Below are positions 14,761 through 22,962 of a stretch of 24,014 bases of DNA, piece by piece. Location: NCBI GenBank assembly GCA_035286745.1, contig DATECU010000060.1, positions 1 through 24,014 of the forward strand, read 5' to 3'. The translations under genes and the position numbers were made by a program. How positions within the stretch are numbered: position 1 is the stretch's first letter; each line of letters begins with the position of its first letter. The notes beneath the pieces were generated by a model that worked only from the letters and a program-made list of their open reading frames with translations, did no database searches and was not told where the DNA came from. The stretch comes from DATECU01 sp035286745. Lineage in GTDB: Bacteria; Acidobacteriota; Vicinamibacteria; Fen-336.

Positions 14761-15831
14761 ATGGCCCGCCTCGACTCCTTCCTGCGCATCGTGTCCGACC
14801 AGCGGGCCAGCGATCTCCACCTCCATGCCGGCAACGTGCCGGTGATTCGCCACGACGGCGAACTCATCAACCTCCCCTTTCGGGTGCTCTCCGCGCTGGA
14901 GACCGAGCGCTTTCTCCACGAGATCCTGAGCGCCGAGCAGCGAGCGCAACTGGAAGCCGAGCGCCAACTCGACCTCATGTATGTGATCCCCGAGCTGGGC
15001 CGCTTCCGGGCCAACCTGTTCCGCAAGAACGGGGGCCTGGGGGCGGTGTTTCGCATCATCCCCGACCACCGGCCCACGCTGGACGAGATCGGCATGCCAC
15101 CGGTGGTCAAGCGGCTGAGCGATCTCGGCAACGGTCTGGTCATCGTCACCGGCCCCACCGGCTCCGGCAAGACTACGACGCTGGCGGCCATGGTCCACGA
15201 GATCAACCTCCGGAGCGAACGACACATCATCACCATCGAGGATCCGATCGAGTTCGTGCACGAGCCCGTCAAGAGCGCCATCACCCAGCGGGAGGTGGGC
15301 CGGCACACCGAGAGCTTCGCCGCCGGGCTGCGTTCGGCGCTGCGCGAGGCTCCCGACGTTCTGGTGATCGGCGAGATGCGCGACCAGGAGACGGTGCAGC
15401 TCGCACTCTCGGCCGCGGAGACCGGCGTCCTTGTGTTAGGCACGCTGCACACCAACTCGGCGGCCAAGGCCATCGACCGCATCATCGACGCGGTGCCGGC
15501 GGAGGTACGCGAGCAGACCCGCGGTGGGCTGTCGGTGCTGCTCAGGGCGGTGATCGCGCAGCACCTGCTGAGGCGCGCATCCGGCGATGGGCGGGTGGTG
15601 GCCCCCGAGATCCTGCTGGTCAGCCACGCGGTGGCGAACCTGATCCGCGAGAACAAGGTCCACCAGATCGAGGCCTACTTGCAGACGGCCAGCGACGGCT
15701 CCCAGAGCCTCGACGCCTGCTTGCTCCGTCTGGTGGCGGAGGGGCGAGTCACCGTGGCCGAGGCCCTCACCGTCGCCGACTATCCCGACCAGCTCAAGCG
15801 GCAGGTGGCCAGCCTGCCCGAGGATGCCTGA
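14761..15831 (+). CDS. pilT: PilT/PilU-family twitching motility ATPase
   Basis: The chosen ATG at 14761 lies 10 bp after the upstream stop and gives 356 residues, the normal PilT length, starting with the family N-domain (SDQRASDLHLHAGNVPVIR). The core has Walker A GPTGSGKTTT with Lys137, Asp box TIEDPIEFVH, Walker B DVLVIGEMRD with Glu205, and His box LGTLHTNSAAKAIDRI. The C-terminal AVANLIRE at 290-297 corresponds to the AIRNLIRE helix needed for retraction, with Ala at the third position. It powers depolymerisation of type IV pili at the inner membrane. Whether it is PilT or PilU in the strict sense cannot be settled here. Its stop overlaps the next start by one base (TGATG), indicating translational coupling. 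Confidence 0.88.
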   Translation: MARLDSFLRIVSDQRASDLHLHAGNVPVIRHDGELINLPFRVLSALETERFLHEILSAEQRAQLEAERQLDLMYVIPELGRFRANLFRKNGGLGAVFRIIPDHRPTLDEIGMPPVVKRLSDLGNGLVIVTGPTGSGKTTTLAAMVHEINLRSERHIITIEDPIEFVHEPVKSAITQREVGRHTESFAAGLRSALREAPDVLVIGEMRDQETVQLALSAAETGVLVLGTLHTNSAAKAIDRIIDAVPAEVREQTRGGLSVLLRAVIAQHLLRRASGDGRVVAPEILLVSHAVANLIRENKVHQIEAYLQTASDGSQSLDACLLRLVAEGRVTVAEALTVADYPDQLKRQVASLPEDA

Positions 15832-16499
15832 TGAGGCGGGGCGGTCGAGCCCCGCGGCCGCCGGCAAAGGGCCCGGCGGTCGGCGTCCCCCGCGCCCACC
15901 AGGATCTGGATGCGGCGCTCAGGAGCCTGGTGGCTCGCGGCTCCTTCGAGGCCGCTGCACGCCTGCTCGCCGAACGCAACCGTTTCGACGAGGCGGCCGA
16001 GCTCTTCGGCCGGGCGGCGCTTCACTACGACGCGGCCCAAGCCCACCTTCGCTCCGGAGACCGGAGTCGGGCGCTCGACGCCTTCTTGCGGGTGCTGCCC
16101 GCCGAGCGGCGCTACCGTGAGGCCTGCCGGCGGGCCGTGGTGTTGGCGACGGACTTGAGCGTGCTCACCATCGTCCTCGATCACTTCCTGGCCCACTTCA
16201 TCAAGACCGGACCGCTGGAAGCCGAGGAGCACGAGACCTTCTTCCAGATCGGCCACCACTACCGGCGCCACGGCCGCCTGCCGGCCGCCCGGGAGGCGCT
16301 CTTGAAGCTGCTCCAAGCCAACCCCCAGCACCGCGATGGGCGGGCCTTGCTGGCCGAGGTCGAAGGCGTCGAACGCGCCGAACGCAAGGACGCCCAAGGG
16401 ATCATCGAGGAGGAGGCGCGCTTCCGGGGCGCGAGCGGCCGAGGCCGGGACCGCAAGCAGACGCCCGACGGCGCTTTCGGCGACGAGCCCGGAGAGTAG
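15831..16499 (+). CDS. Small TPR-repeat protein of the PilT operon
   Basis: The 222-residue protein starts at the ATG that shares one base with the upstream TGA. It begins with a basic, proline-rich tail of about 20 residues. Helical TPR-like repeats follow (LVARGSFEAAARLLAERNRFDEAAELFGRAAL, then GHHYRRHGRLPAAREALLKLLQANPQ). The C-terminal 40 residues are charged and probably disordered. There is no signal peptide or membrane helix, so it is cytoplasmic. No enzymatic motif is seen. A scaffold or adaptor for one of the PilT motors or for the AAA+ ATPase encoded next is the natural guess, based on position alone. Confidence 0.75.
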   Translation: MRRGGRAPRPPAKGPAVGVPRAHQDLDAALRSLVARGSFEAAARLLAERNRFDEAAELFGRAALHYDAAQAHLRSGDRSRALDAFLRVLPAERRYREACRRAVVLATDLSVLTIVLDHFLAHFIKTGPLEAEEHETFFQIGHHYRRHGRLPAAREALLKLLQANPQHRDGRALLAEVEGVERAERKDAQGIIEEEARFRGASGRGRDRKQTPDGAFGDEPGE

Positions 16500-16544
16500 C
16501 GGCGCGCGGGGTCCTGGTCCACCTGGCCCCCGGCGCGGGTGGTG

Positions 16545-16550
16545 TAGAAT
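16545..16550 (+). promoter_or_regulatory. Weak -10-like TAGAAT in the gap before the AAA+ gene
   Basis: TAGAAT matches five of six -10 bases and is preceded by TG. No good -35 is seen. It lies in the only sizeable gap (80 bp) of the operon and could be an internal promoter for the AAA+ gene. Confidence 0.2.
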
Positions 16551-16579
16551 CGGCGCTCGTTCTCCGCCGGTGCCAAACC

Positions 16580-17926
16580 ATGGACCCCACGACGCTCGAA
16601 GGCCTGAAGGCCGCCCTCGCCGCCTCTCCCGAGAACGACAAGCTGCTGACCATCGTGCTGACCGCGCTCCTGGAGCGGGGTTCGGCGGTCGAGGCCCTCG
16701 CCGTCCTCGGCGCTCGAACTCCCGACGACGTGGCCACCGAGGACACGCGGCTGCTGGCGGCCAAGGTCTGCCTCCAAGCCGGAGAGCCCTCGCGGGCCCT
16801 GGTCTTCGCCGGCGCCGAGAGTGGACAGGCGCTTCTGCTCCGCGCCCGCGCTCTACTGGCTCTCGACAGGCTGCCGGAAGGGCGCGACGCCTACGACCGC
16901 GCGGTCGCCCAGAACTCGGCACTCGAGGATCCCGGTCTGCGCCAGCGGCTCGCCGCCAGGGTCCGCGCCTTTCCGGGCACCGAGGATCGCCCCACTCTGA
17001 AGGTGATCGAGCGCGGGCCCCGGGATGGGAGCGACCTCGGTCAGCTCCTGGTCCCCGAGGTGGAACCGGTGACCTTCGCCGACGTGGGCGGGCTCGATGA
17101 GATCAAGGACCAGATCCGCAAGCGCATCATCCTTCCCTTCCAGAAGCCGTCCCTGTTCCAGAAGTTCAAGAAGCGGGTGGGCGGCGGCATTCTCATGTTC
17201 GGTCCGCCCGGCTGCGGCAAGACGCTCCTGGCCCGCGCCACCGCCGGCGAGTGCCAGGCGCACTTTTTCAACGTGGCCATCTCCGACGTGCTCGATATGT
17301 ACGTCGGCGAGTCCGAGTCCAAGCTCCACGCCATCTTCGAGAAGGCTCGGGCCGCGCCTCCCGCCGTGGTCTTCTTCGACGAGATCGAGGCCCTGGGCGG
17401 CAAGCGACAGTACTCGCGGGAGAGCCTCACCTCCAAGCTGGTGAGCCAGTTCCTATCCGAGATGGACGGCTTCTCTCGCAACAACCAGGGCGTGCTGATT
17501 CTGGGCGCCACCAACGTCCCCTGGAGCGTCGACTCCGCTTTCCTGCGGCCAGGCCGCTTCGACCGCTTCCTGTTCGTGCCGCCCCCAGATCGATCCGCGC
17601 GGGAGACCATCCTGCGCCTGCACCTGGAGGGCCGGCCGAGCCAGGACTCGGTCGACATCTCCTATCTGGCCAAGAACAGCGCGGGTTTCTCCGGTGCCGA
17701 CCTCCGGCACCTGGTGGAGACCGCCGCCGACCACGCCATCGAAGCAACTCTGGCCCAAGGCGCCGAGGTTCCCATAGAGGACGATCACCTGAAGGCCGCG
17801 CTCCGAGAGATCAAGCCCACCACCGTGGAGTGGCTCACCACGGCCAGGAACTACGCCCGTTATGCCAACGAGGCCGGCCAGTACGACGCGGTCTTGGAGT
17901 TCCTGCAGCGGTTCGGCAAGAGCTGA
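16580..17926 (+). CDS. AAA+ ATPase of CDC48/Vps4-like type with N-terminal TPR-like region
   Basis: The 448-residue protein has an all-helical, TPR-like N-terminal region (about 1-125) and one AAA+ module from about 160 (TFADVGGLDEIKDQI). Walker A is GPPGCGKT with Lys214, Walker B VVFFDEIEA with Glu268, followed by sensor-1 ATN and the second-region-of-homology arginines in LRPGRFDR. The pore-loop position reads DMYVGESESK. The C-terminal helices (WLTTARNYARYANEAGQYDAV) resemble those in Vps4-type and other single-ring AAA proteins. Such proteins unfold or remodel protein complexes as hexameric rings. FtsH-like protease residues and membrane helices are absent, so it is not a protease by itself. 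It starts 80 bp after the TPR gene and ends one base before the next start. The substrate is unknown; operon context points to the pilus or envelope machinery. Confidence 0.85.
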   Translation: MDPTTLEGLKAALAASPENDKLLTIVLTALLERGSAVEALAVLGARTPDDVATEDTRLLAAKVCLQAGEPSRALVFAGAESGQALLLRARALLALDRLPEGRDAYDRAVAQNSALEDPGLRQRLAARVRAFPGTEDRPTLKVIERGPRDGSDLGQLLVPEVEPVTFADVGGLDEIKDQIRKRIILPFQKPSLFQKFKKRVGGGILMFGPPGCGKTLLARATAGECQAHFFNVAISDVLDMYVGESESKLHAIFEKARAAPPAVVFFDEIEALGGKRQYSRESLTSKLVSQFLSEMDGFSRNNQGVLILGATNVPWSVDSAFLRPGRFDRFLFVPPPDRSARETILRLHLEGRPSQDSVDISYLAKNSAGFSGADLRHLVETAADHAIEATLAQGAEVPIEDDHLKAALREIKPTTVEWLTTARNYARYANEAGQYDAVLEFLQRFGKS

Positions 17927-17927
17927 G

Positions 17928-18395
17928 ATGGGCAGCTACCGAATTCCTGACGAACCCCTGCCGGGCGCCCTCTCCCGGCTCGCCGTGAACCCGCTCTGGC
18001 CGCTCCTGGGTCTGATGGTGGGCGGCCCCTGGGCCGCCTGGCCCTGGTTCCTCCTGAACGGCCACGCTCTGGGCAGCCCCACCCGCCTCCGGGAGGGACT
18101 GGCCCTCCTCTTGGGGTTTCTGGGAACGGTCGCGCTGGTCTCCACCATCCTGACCCTGGACCGCCGGGGCGTCTTCTCCACCACCACCGCCCAACTGGCG
18201 CTGCTGCTAGTGACCCTCTGGAAGATCGCCATCTCCTACTACCTGTACCTTACGCAATCCCGCAGCTTCGGGCTCTACGAGTACTACGGCGGCCCGGTCA
18301 GAAACGGCGCCCTGGTGGTGATCGCGGTGGCCCTGGCCGAGCCCAAGCTCTTGGCTCCCGTCAAGAACCTGTTCGTCCTCCTGGTCCTCGGCTAG
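17928..18395 (+). CDS. Small polytopic membrane protein, unknown function
   Basis: The ATG at 17928 follows the AAA+ stop by one base; a longer open frame upstream overlaps that gene and is rejected. The 155 residues hold about four hydrophobic helices: around PLWPLLGLMVGGPWAAWPWF, GLALLLGFLGTVALVSTIL, AQLALLLVTLWKIAISYYLY and GALVVIAVALAE. Aromatic residues are frequent. I do not recognise the family. A four-base gap to the next gene, a TPR protein with two membrane helices, suggests that the two may form a membrane complex served by the AAA+ ATPase. Confidence 0.7.
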   Translation: MGSYRIPDEPLPGALSRLAVNPLWPLLGLMVGGPWAAWPWFLLNGHALGSPTRLREGLALLLGFLGTVALVSTILTLDRRGVFSTTTAQLALLLVTLWKIAISYYLYLTQSRSFGLYEYYGGPVRNGALVVIAVALAEPKLLAPVKNLFVLLVLG

Positions 18396-18399
18396 CCGG

Positions 18400-19332
18400 A
18401 TGGAAACCCGCGAGATCGAGGGCTGGCTCTCCCGCGCCCGGGACCAGATGCGCCAGGGCAACGCGGCGGCGGCGGCGGAATCGCTCAAGCAAGCCCTGGG
18501 CCGCGACCCCGACGACGCCCAGGCGCACGCCCTGCTGGCCTTCTGCCTGCTCGATCTCCGCCGAGTGTACGCGGCCGAGCACGAGGCACGGCAGGCGCTC
18601 GCCCTGGGTCCAGACTCCCCCTTGCCCCATCACGCCTTGGGCCTGGTCCTCATCGCACAACGCAAGCTGGCGGCCGCCAGGCAGCCGCTCGAGGCGGCTC
18701 GTGAACTCGACCCCGAGGACGCCTTCACCCTTCGCTCGCTGGCCCGCCTGGCTCGCCTCACCAAACGAGAGGCAGAGGCCAAGGTGCTGCTGGAGCAGGC
18801 CCTGCAGCTGGACCCGGAGGACCCGGACACCTGGGCGGAACGCGGCCAGATGGCCCTCGACCAGGGCGCCGTGGCCGAGGCGGAGCGAGCGGCCCGAGAA
18901 GCTCTGGCTCTCAATCCTGGCCACGCCGACGGCCTGCTGCTGATGGGCGAGATCCACCTTCGCCGAGGAGAGCTGGAGTTGGCGCGAGATCACGCCGTGC
19001 TGGTACTGGGCGACGACCCAGGAAGCCACAACGCGCTCCACCTGATGGCGGCGATCAAGGCCCGCGGCAACCCGTTCCTGGGTTTCTGGTGGCGCTTCAA
19101 CAACTGGCTTGCCGAATTGGGCGAGGGGCGCTCGATCCTGGTGCTGGTGGTGCTCTACGCCGCCTACCGAACCGCGGCCATCGTCCTGGGGGGCCGGGGC
19201 CACTCTGGTTTGGCCTCCATCCTCCAGGTCGCCTGGCTCGCCTTCGTCGCCTACACCTGGTTGGGCCCCGCTCTCTTCAAGCGTTTGGTGGCGAAGGAGA
19301 TCGACACCGTCCACCTCCACCGCGACTTCTGA
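18400..19332 (+). CDS. TPR-repeat protein with C-terminal membrane anchor
   Basis: The 310-residue protein starts four bases after the upstream stop. Residues about 1-215 are regular tetratricopeptide repeats, with the typical AL..DP.....A spacing (for example LGRDPDDAQAHALLAF, LQLDPEDPDTWAERGQMAL, LALNPGHADGLLLMGEIHL). Two hydrophobic helices at about 245-265 and 270-291 follow, then a short basic tail. With no N-terminal signal peptide, the TPR domain should face the cytoplasm, where it could recruit the AAA+ or PilT ATPases. It is the last gene of the operon. No clear intrinsic terminator is visible in the 65 bp before the next gene. Confidence 0.8.
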   Translation: METREIEGWLSRARDQMRQGNAAAAAESLKQALGRDPDDAQAHALLAFCLLDLRRVYAAEHEARQALALGPDSPLPHHALGLVLIAQRKLAAARQPLEAARELDPEDAFTLRSLARLARLTKREAEAKVLLEQALQLDPEDPDTWAERGQMALDQGAVAEAERAAREALALNPGHADGLLLMGEIHLRRGELELARDHAVLVLGDDPGSHNALHLMAAIKARGNPFLGFWWRFNNWLAELGEGRSILVLVVLYAAYRTAAIVLGGRGHSGLASILQVAWLAFVAYTWLGPALFKRLVAKEIDTVHLHRDF

Positions 19333-19397
19333 CGGCGACGGCTCCAGTCCCCTTGGGAGGGGCCTGAGAACTTGCCCGACAAGTGCGACAATCTCCC

Positions 19398-20567
19398 ATG
19401 CTGATCCAAAGAGCCAGCGTCTTGTCCCTGGGAATCCTGGCCTGGGCCTGTGGGGCTGAGGGGCCGCTCTCGTCCGCGGCGCCCACCGCGTCGGCCACTC
19501 CCGACCCCAACGCCCGCAACATGACGCTGCTGGCCCACCTCGACCTGACCGCGCTCCACAACGGGGTGGCTCACGCCCAGCACGACGAACCGGCCGTCAT
19601 CGGCCCCAACGGTGCCGGCTCCGGCAACTGGGGCTACACCTCGCCCGATGGACGGCGTTTTGCGCTCACCGGCACCTCGGCCGGGCTCTCCATCGTCGAG
19701 GTCAGCGACCCCCGCAAGCCCCGGGCCATCGGCCTGGTCCCCGGCGCCACCAGCCAATGGCGCGAGGTCAGGACCTACGGCCACTACCTCTACATCTCCA
19801 CCGAGGCCAAGACGGGTCTGGACATCGTGGACATGGCCGATCCCGATCACCCGCGCAAGGTCCAGACCTGGAGCAAGACCTTCACCTCCGCCCATACCGT
19901 CACCGTCGACACCGAACGCGGCCTGCTCTTCGCCAATGGGGCCAATGGCCGGCGCGGCGGCATGCGGGTTCTCGACATCGGGACCGACCCGGAAGACCCC
20001 GAGGAAGTGGGCGCGCTCTACGACTTCTATGTCCACGACGGCCACCTGCGCGGCACCGTCTACTACGCCTCGGCCATCTACGACGGCTTCGAGTCGCTGC
20101 TCGACACCTCCGACCCCCGGCGCCTGCGAGAGATCACCCGCTTCTTCACCGGCGGGCGCTTCACTCACAACTCCTGGCTCACCCGTGACGGACGATACCT
20201 GTTCACCACCGACGAGCGCTCGGGCCGCCCGCTCGAGGGCTGGGACCTCCTCGACCCCCTGGCTCCGCGCAAGGTGAGTGAGTACCTGGGCCGGGCCGGC
20301 ACCATTCCTCACAACGTGATGGTGGATGGGGATCGCCTACTGGTGGCCCACTACGTCGAGGGCGTCCACCTGCTCGACATCCGCAACCCCGAGCAGCCGG
20401 TGCTGCTCGGCAGCTACGACACCTACCTGGGCACCGAGGAGGGCTTCCACGGCGCCTGGGGCGCCTACATCTTCCCCGGCTCCGATGTCATCGTGGTAAG
20501 CGACATCGAGGGCGGCCTCTACGTGGTCGGCTACAGCGGCCCCGGTGGCGGCCGTTTCCACCGTTAG
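19398..20567 (+). CDS. Choice-of-anchor-B family (LVIVD-repeat) probable lipoprotein
   Basis: I choose ATG 19398 over GTG 19383 because it gives a compact signal sequence (MLIQRASVLSLGILAWAC). The cysteine at 18 suggests a lipoprotein, although the tryptophan at -2 is unusual for a lipobox. The 389-residue protein is a beta-propeller built from LVIVD-like blades: LSIVEVSDPRKP, LDIVDMADPDHP, MRVLDIGTDPEDP, LLDTSDPRR, WDLLDPLAPR and VHLLDIRNPEQP. Conserved His-rich turns (HDGHLRG, HNSWL, HNVMV, FHGAWG) are as in choice-of-anchor-B proteins, whose members use different surface anchors. Function is unknown beyond surface location. It stands outside the PilT operon and converges with the beta-helix gene at 20592, with 24 bp between the stops. 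Confidence 0.8.
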   Translation: MLIQRASVLSLGILAWACGAEGPLSSAAPTASATPDPNARNMTLLAHLDLTALHNGVAHAQHDEPAVIGPNGAGSGNWGYTSPDGRRFALTGTSAGLSIVEVSDPRKPRAIGLVPGATSQWREVRTYGHYLYISTEAKTGLDIVDMADPDHPRKVQTWSKTFTSAHTVTVDTERGLLFANGANGRRGGMRVLDIGTDPEDPEEVGALYDFYVHDGHLRGTVYYASAIYDGFESLLDTSDPRRLREITRFFTGGRFTHNSWLTRDGRYLFTTDERSGRPLEGWDLLDPLAPRKVSEYLGRAGTIPHNVMVDGDRLLVAHYVEGVHLLDIRNPEQPVLLGSYDTYLGTEEGFHGAWGAYIFPGSDVIVVSDIEGGLYVVGYSGPGGGRFHR

Positions 20568-20591
20568 GCGGGATCGAACACCGGCGATCGG

Positions 20592-22742
20592 TTACTGGAA
20601 CCCGTCCTCGAAGATGAGGTCGCTGGGGACCAGGACCTGAGAGGCGAAGGGGCCCAGGGTGAGCGTGGCGCCTACCGGATTGCCGTCGAGGTCCTGGTAG
20701 ACCTTGGCCAGGGACAGGATCTGCGTCGAGTCCTGGTCGTTGTAGAGAAGCTCCGCCCGCCCGAGGTCGGAGACCACTCGTTCGGTCGAAGCCGGATCCT
20801 GGCCCGAGTAGGTCCGCCACTGGGCCAGCGTCCGGTCCAGGCCCAGGTCCGACACGGTGACGTGGGCGGCGCGACTCTGGTGGTAGAAGCCGTTGCGGTC
20901 CGAGGTCGTGGCCTGGGTTCCGTTCTTGATGCGGAGCGTGCCGGCGTTCGGCAGCAACCCCACCATCACGTTCCCGGTGAGCGAGGTGACGGCCGTCGAG
21001 GCCCCGCTGGTCAGCACGATCTGCTGGCTCCACCCGCTGCCCGCGGAGTTGGCGAAGAGGACGTTGTCCGTGATGTCGCCGGTCGAGTCCTGGTACAGGA
21101 TGCCGGCCGCGGTAGCCCGGCCCACCGTGTTCCCGGTGGACAGGATGGCGCGCGAGTAGTGGTCGACGTACAGGCCGAAGCCGAAGAGGGCGCGGTAGGT
21201 GGCATGACAGCCGTCGGTGTTGCCGAGGGTGTCGAGCAGGATGTTCTCGCTCAGCGAGACATCGTGGGAGGTGGTGGTGGCCAGGGTGCCGTTGCCGAAT
21301 AGACGCACCGCCCCGCAGTCGCCCTTGGTGGAACAGGCCCCGCGGATCAGGTTGCGGGTCAGGGTGTTGGAGTATCCGAAGGCGTCGATGCCGTTGTGGC
21401 CGACGGTCTCCAGTCGGTTCAAGCTCACCGTCACCAGGTTGCTGGAGTAGGCGCCGTCGTTGTCGACCTTGAGCCTGATGCCGGCCCCCGGTTCGGTGCA
21501 CTGCCCCTCCCCGTCGGTGTTGCTGCATCCGATCCCGGCCCGGCCCAGGTTGCCGACGACGGCCACGTTCCGGATCAGGTTCGACTGGATGGTCGAGCTG
21601 CGGGCATACGAGTTGATCCCATACTCATTAGGTGCATCTATGATGTTGGAGACGACTTGCAGGTCGTGGCCGCCGCGCCAACCGTTGTAGCCGTTGCCGT
21701 TGGCCGCCGCGTTCCACACCCAGGTGGCCAGGTTGATGCTGGTCCCGTCCACGTCCTTGATCAGGTTGTTGCTGATCAGCAGGTTGTAGTTCTCGTCCTT
21801 CTCCAGGTTGACCGGGGTGGTGATGCCGTTGTCGAACCAGCCTCGGATCTCGAAGTTGTCGAGGGTCACGTGGTGGATGTGCTCCTGGAGGTGGCGGCCC
21901 AGAATCACCCCACCTATGTACGCCGACTCGCCCGCCATCACGACTGAGCCCTCCAGGGTGGCGGTGTCGGGATCGGCCGCGCTCACCAGGTAGGCGCGAC
22001 GGCTGGCAGCGTCGTAGTACCACTCCCCTTCCTGGTCCAGAGTCGACAGGTGGCTGTTCAGGAAGAAGCCCCAGCCTGTGCAACTGCCTCCCCAGCAGCC
22101 GGCGGCCGAGTTGAGGGTCAGCGTGTTGCCGCTGTCGGCGGTGACGTCGCGGTTCAGGATGTACCAGCGCATGCCGCGGATGTGGACGGTGGCGCCGGTC
22201 CAATCGACGGCCGGCAGCTCGTTGTCGCTGATCTGGGTTCCCGAAGGCTGCGCGTCGATCGTCGAGTAGCCGTCGCCGACACCCAGGTTAGGCCAGCGGC
22301 CCAGACGCAAGCGGCTGCCGTTCCGGAAGAGCTGGTTGATGCCGTTCGGGAACTTGCCGGCGTTGGCCCCCGCGGTCAGGTCGGCCACCCAGATGCTGCC
22401 CGACCAGGGGGTCCAGCCGGTGATGGTCTCGGTCCCCGAAAGCACCGGCCGGTTCGGGCAAGCCCGGTCCGGGTAGGAGCCATAGACGATGGGGCTCGCC
22501 GCGCTGCCCGAACGGGTGATGCGCAGGACGTCGGCCCGCCAGACGTCCCCGCACTTGAAGAGGACCTCGTCGGTGGCCACCAGCGCCAACCCGTTGACCC
22601 GGGTGACGGTCTTGAACGGAGTGGCCGGGGTTAGGCCGTCATTGGTATCGAGACCGCTGGAAAAGGAGACGTAGTAGGTGGCCGCGTGAACGCTGGGGGC
22701 GAGCGAAAGGGCAAAGGCGAAGGGGGCGATGATCCTGAGCAT
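20592..22742 (-). CDS. Secreted right-handed beta-helix protein ending in SDLIFEDGFQ
   Basis: The 716-residue product has a Sec signal peptide (MLRIIAPFAFALSLAPSVHA, cleavage after Ala20). The mature N-terminus carries the YYVSFSSGLDTNDGLTPATPF block found in many secreted beta-helix and polysaccharide-lyase-like proteins. The centre has parallel beta-helix repeats rich in asparagine (LISNNLIKDV, VVSNIIDAP, TIQSNLIRNV, SLNRLETVG, LTRNLIRGA, SLSENILLD), with several paired cysteines that fit an extracytoplasmic protein. No lyase catalytic residues can be assigned with confidence. It ends in SDLIFEDGFQ, almost the same as the end of the protein encoded at 5146-7572, although the rest of the two proteins differs. 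No clear Shine-Dalgarno sequence is seen before the ATG. Confidence 0.82.
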   Translation of the reverse strand: MLRIIAPFAFALSLAPSVHAATYYVSFSSGLDTNDGLTPATPFKTVTRVNGLALVATDEVLFKCGDVWRADVLRITRSGSAASPIVYGSYPDRACPNRPVLSGTETITGWTPWSGSIWVADLTAGANAGKFPNGINQLFRNGSRLRLGRWPNLGVGDGYSTIDAQPSGTQISDNELPAVDWTGATVHIRGMRWYILNRDVTADSGNTLTLNSAAGCWGGSCTGWGFFLNSHLSTLDQEGEWYYDAASRRAYLVSAADPDTATLEGSVVMAGESAYIGGVILGRHLQEHIHHVTLDNFEIRGWFDNGITTPVNLEKDENYNLLISNNLIKDVDGTSINLATWVWNAAANGNGYNGWRGGHDLQVVSNIIDAPNEYGINSYARSSTIQSNLIRNVAVVGNLGRAGIGCSNTDGEGQCTEPGAGIRLKVDNDGAYSSNLVTVSLNRLETVGHNGIDAFGYSNTLTRNLIRGACSTKGDCGAVRLFGNGTLATTTSHDVSLSENILLDTLGNTDGCHATYRALFGFGLYVDHYSRAILSTGNTVGRATAAGILYQDSTGDITDNVLFANSAGSGWSQQIVLTSGASTAVTSLTGNVMVGLLPNAGTLRIKNGTQATTSDRNGFYHQSRAAHVTVSDLGLDRTLAQWRTYSGQDPASTERVVSDLGRAELLYNDQDSTQILSLAKVYQDLDGNPVGATLTLGPFASQVLVPSDLIFEDGFQ

Positions 22743-22861
22743 GGCGGTCGAGTATGCCCCATCCCGCTCCGCCCCGCTGTGACGCCGGGCACACGGCCAC
22801 TCGGGCGGTCGAGGTCCTTGTACGTAGCGTCGGAAGTCATGGCGTTTCGGGTCCGGGGGTT

Positions 22862-22881
22862 CGGGGGGCGGGAGCCCCCCG
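22862..22881 (-). terminator. Hairpin A, copy 1 (8-bp GC stem)
   Basis: CGGGGGGC (22862-22869) pairs with GCCCCCCG (22874-22881) around GGGA. It lies downstream of the dgcN-like gene on the - strand and before the beta-helix gene. It lacks a U-tract, so it is a possible but atypical terminator. Confidence 0.4.
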
Positions 22882-22888
22882 CCTCATA

Positions 22889-22917
22889 GCGGCGACCGAA
22901 TTCACTTCGGGCGCCGC
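22889..22917. repeat. Hairpin B, copy 1 (11 bp with one mismatch)
   Basis: GCGGCG-A-CCGAA (22889-22900) pairs with TTCGG-G-CGCCGC (22906-22917) around the loop TTCAC. This is the duplicate of the structure that spans the dgcN-like stop codon. Confidence 0.6.
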
Positions 22918-22935
22918 GTTTCGTGTCCGGGGGTT

Positions 22936-22955
22936 CGGGGGGCGGGAGCCCCCCG
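22936..22955 (-). terminator. Hairpin A, copy 2 (8-bp GC stem)
   Basis: Same stem and GGGA loop as copy 1: 22936-22943 with 22948-22955. It is the first GC-only hairpin after the dgcN-like stop on the - strand and the best candidate for its transcript end, though without a U-tract. Confidence 0.4.
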
Positions 22956-22962
22956 CCTCATA

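Noticed and set aside
13758..15656. Long - strand open frame antisense to both PilT genes
   Set aside because: Ser/Arg-rich shadow sequence; it covers two sets of conserved ATPase motifs on the + strand.
19373..19392. Promoter before the choice-of-anchor-B gene (TTGCCC and GACAAT)
   Set aside because: The boxes are only 8 bp apart, too close for any normal sigma-70 promoter.
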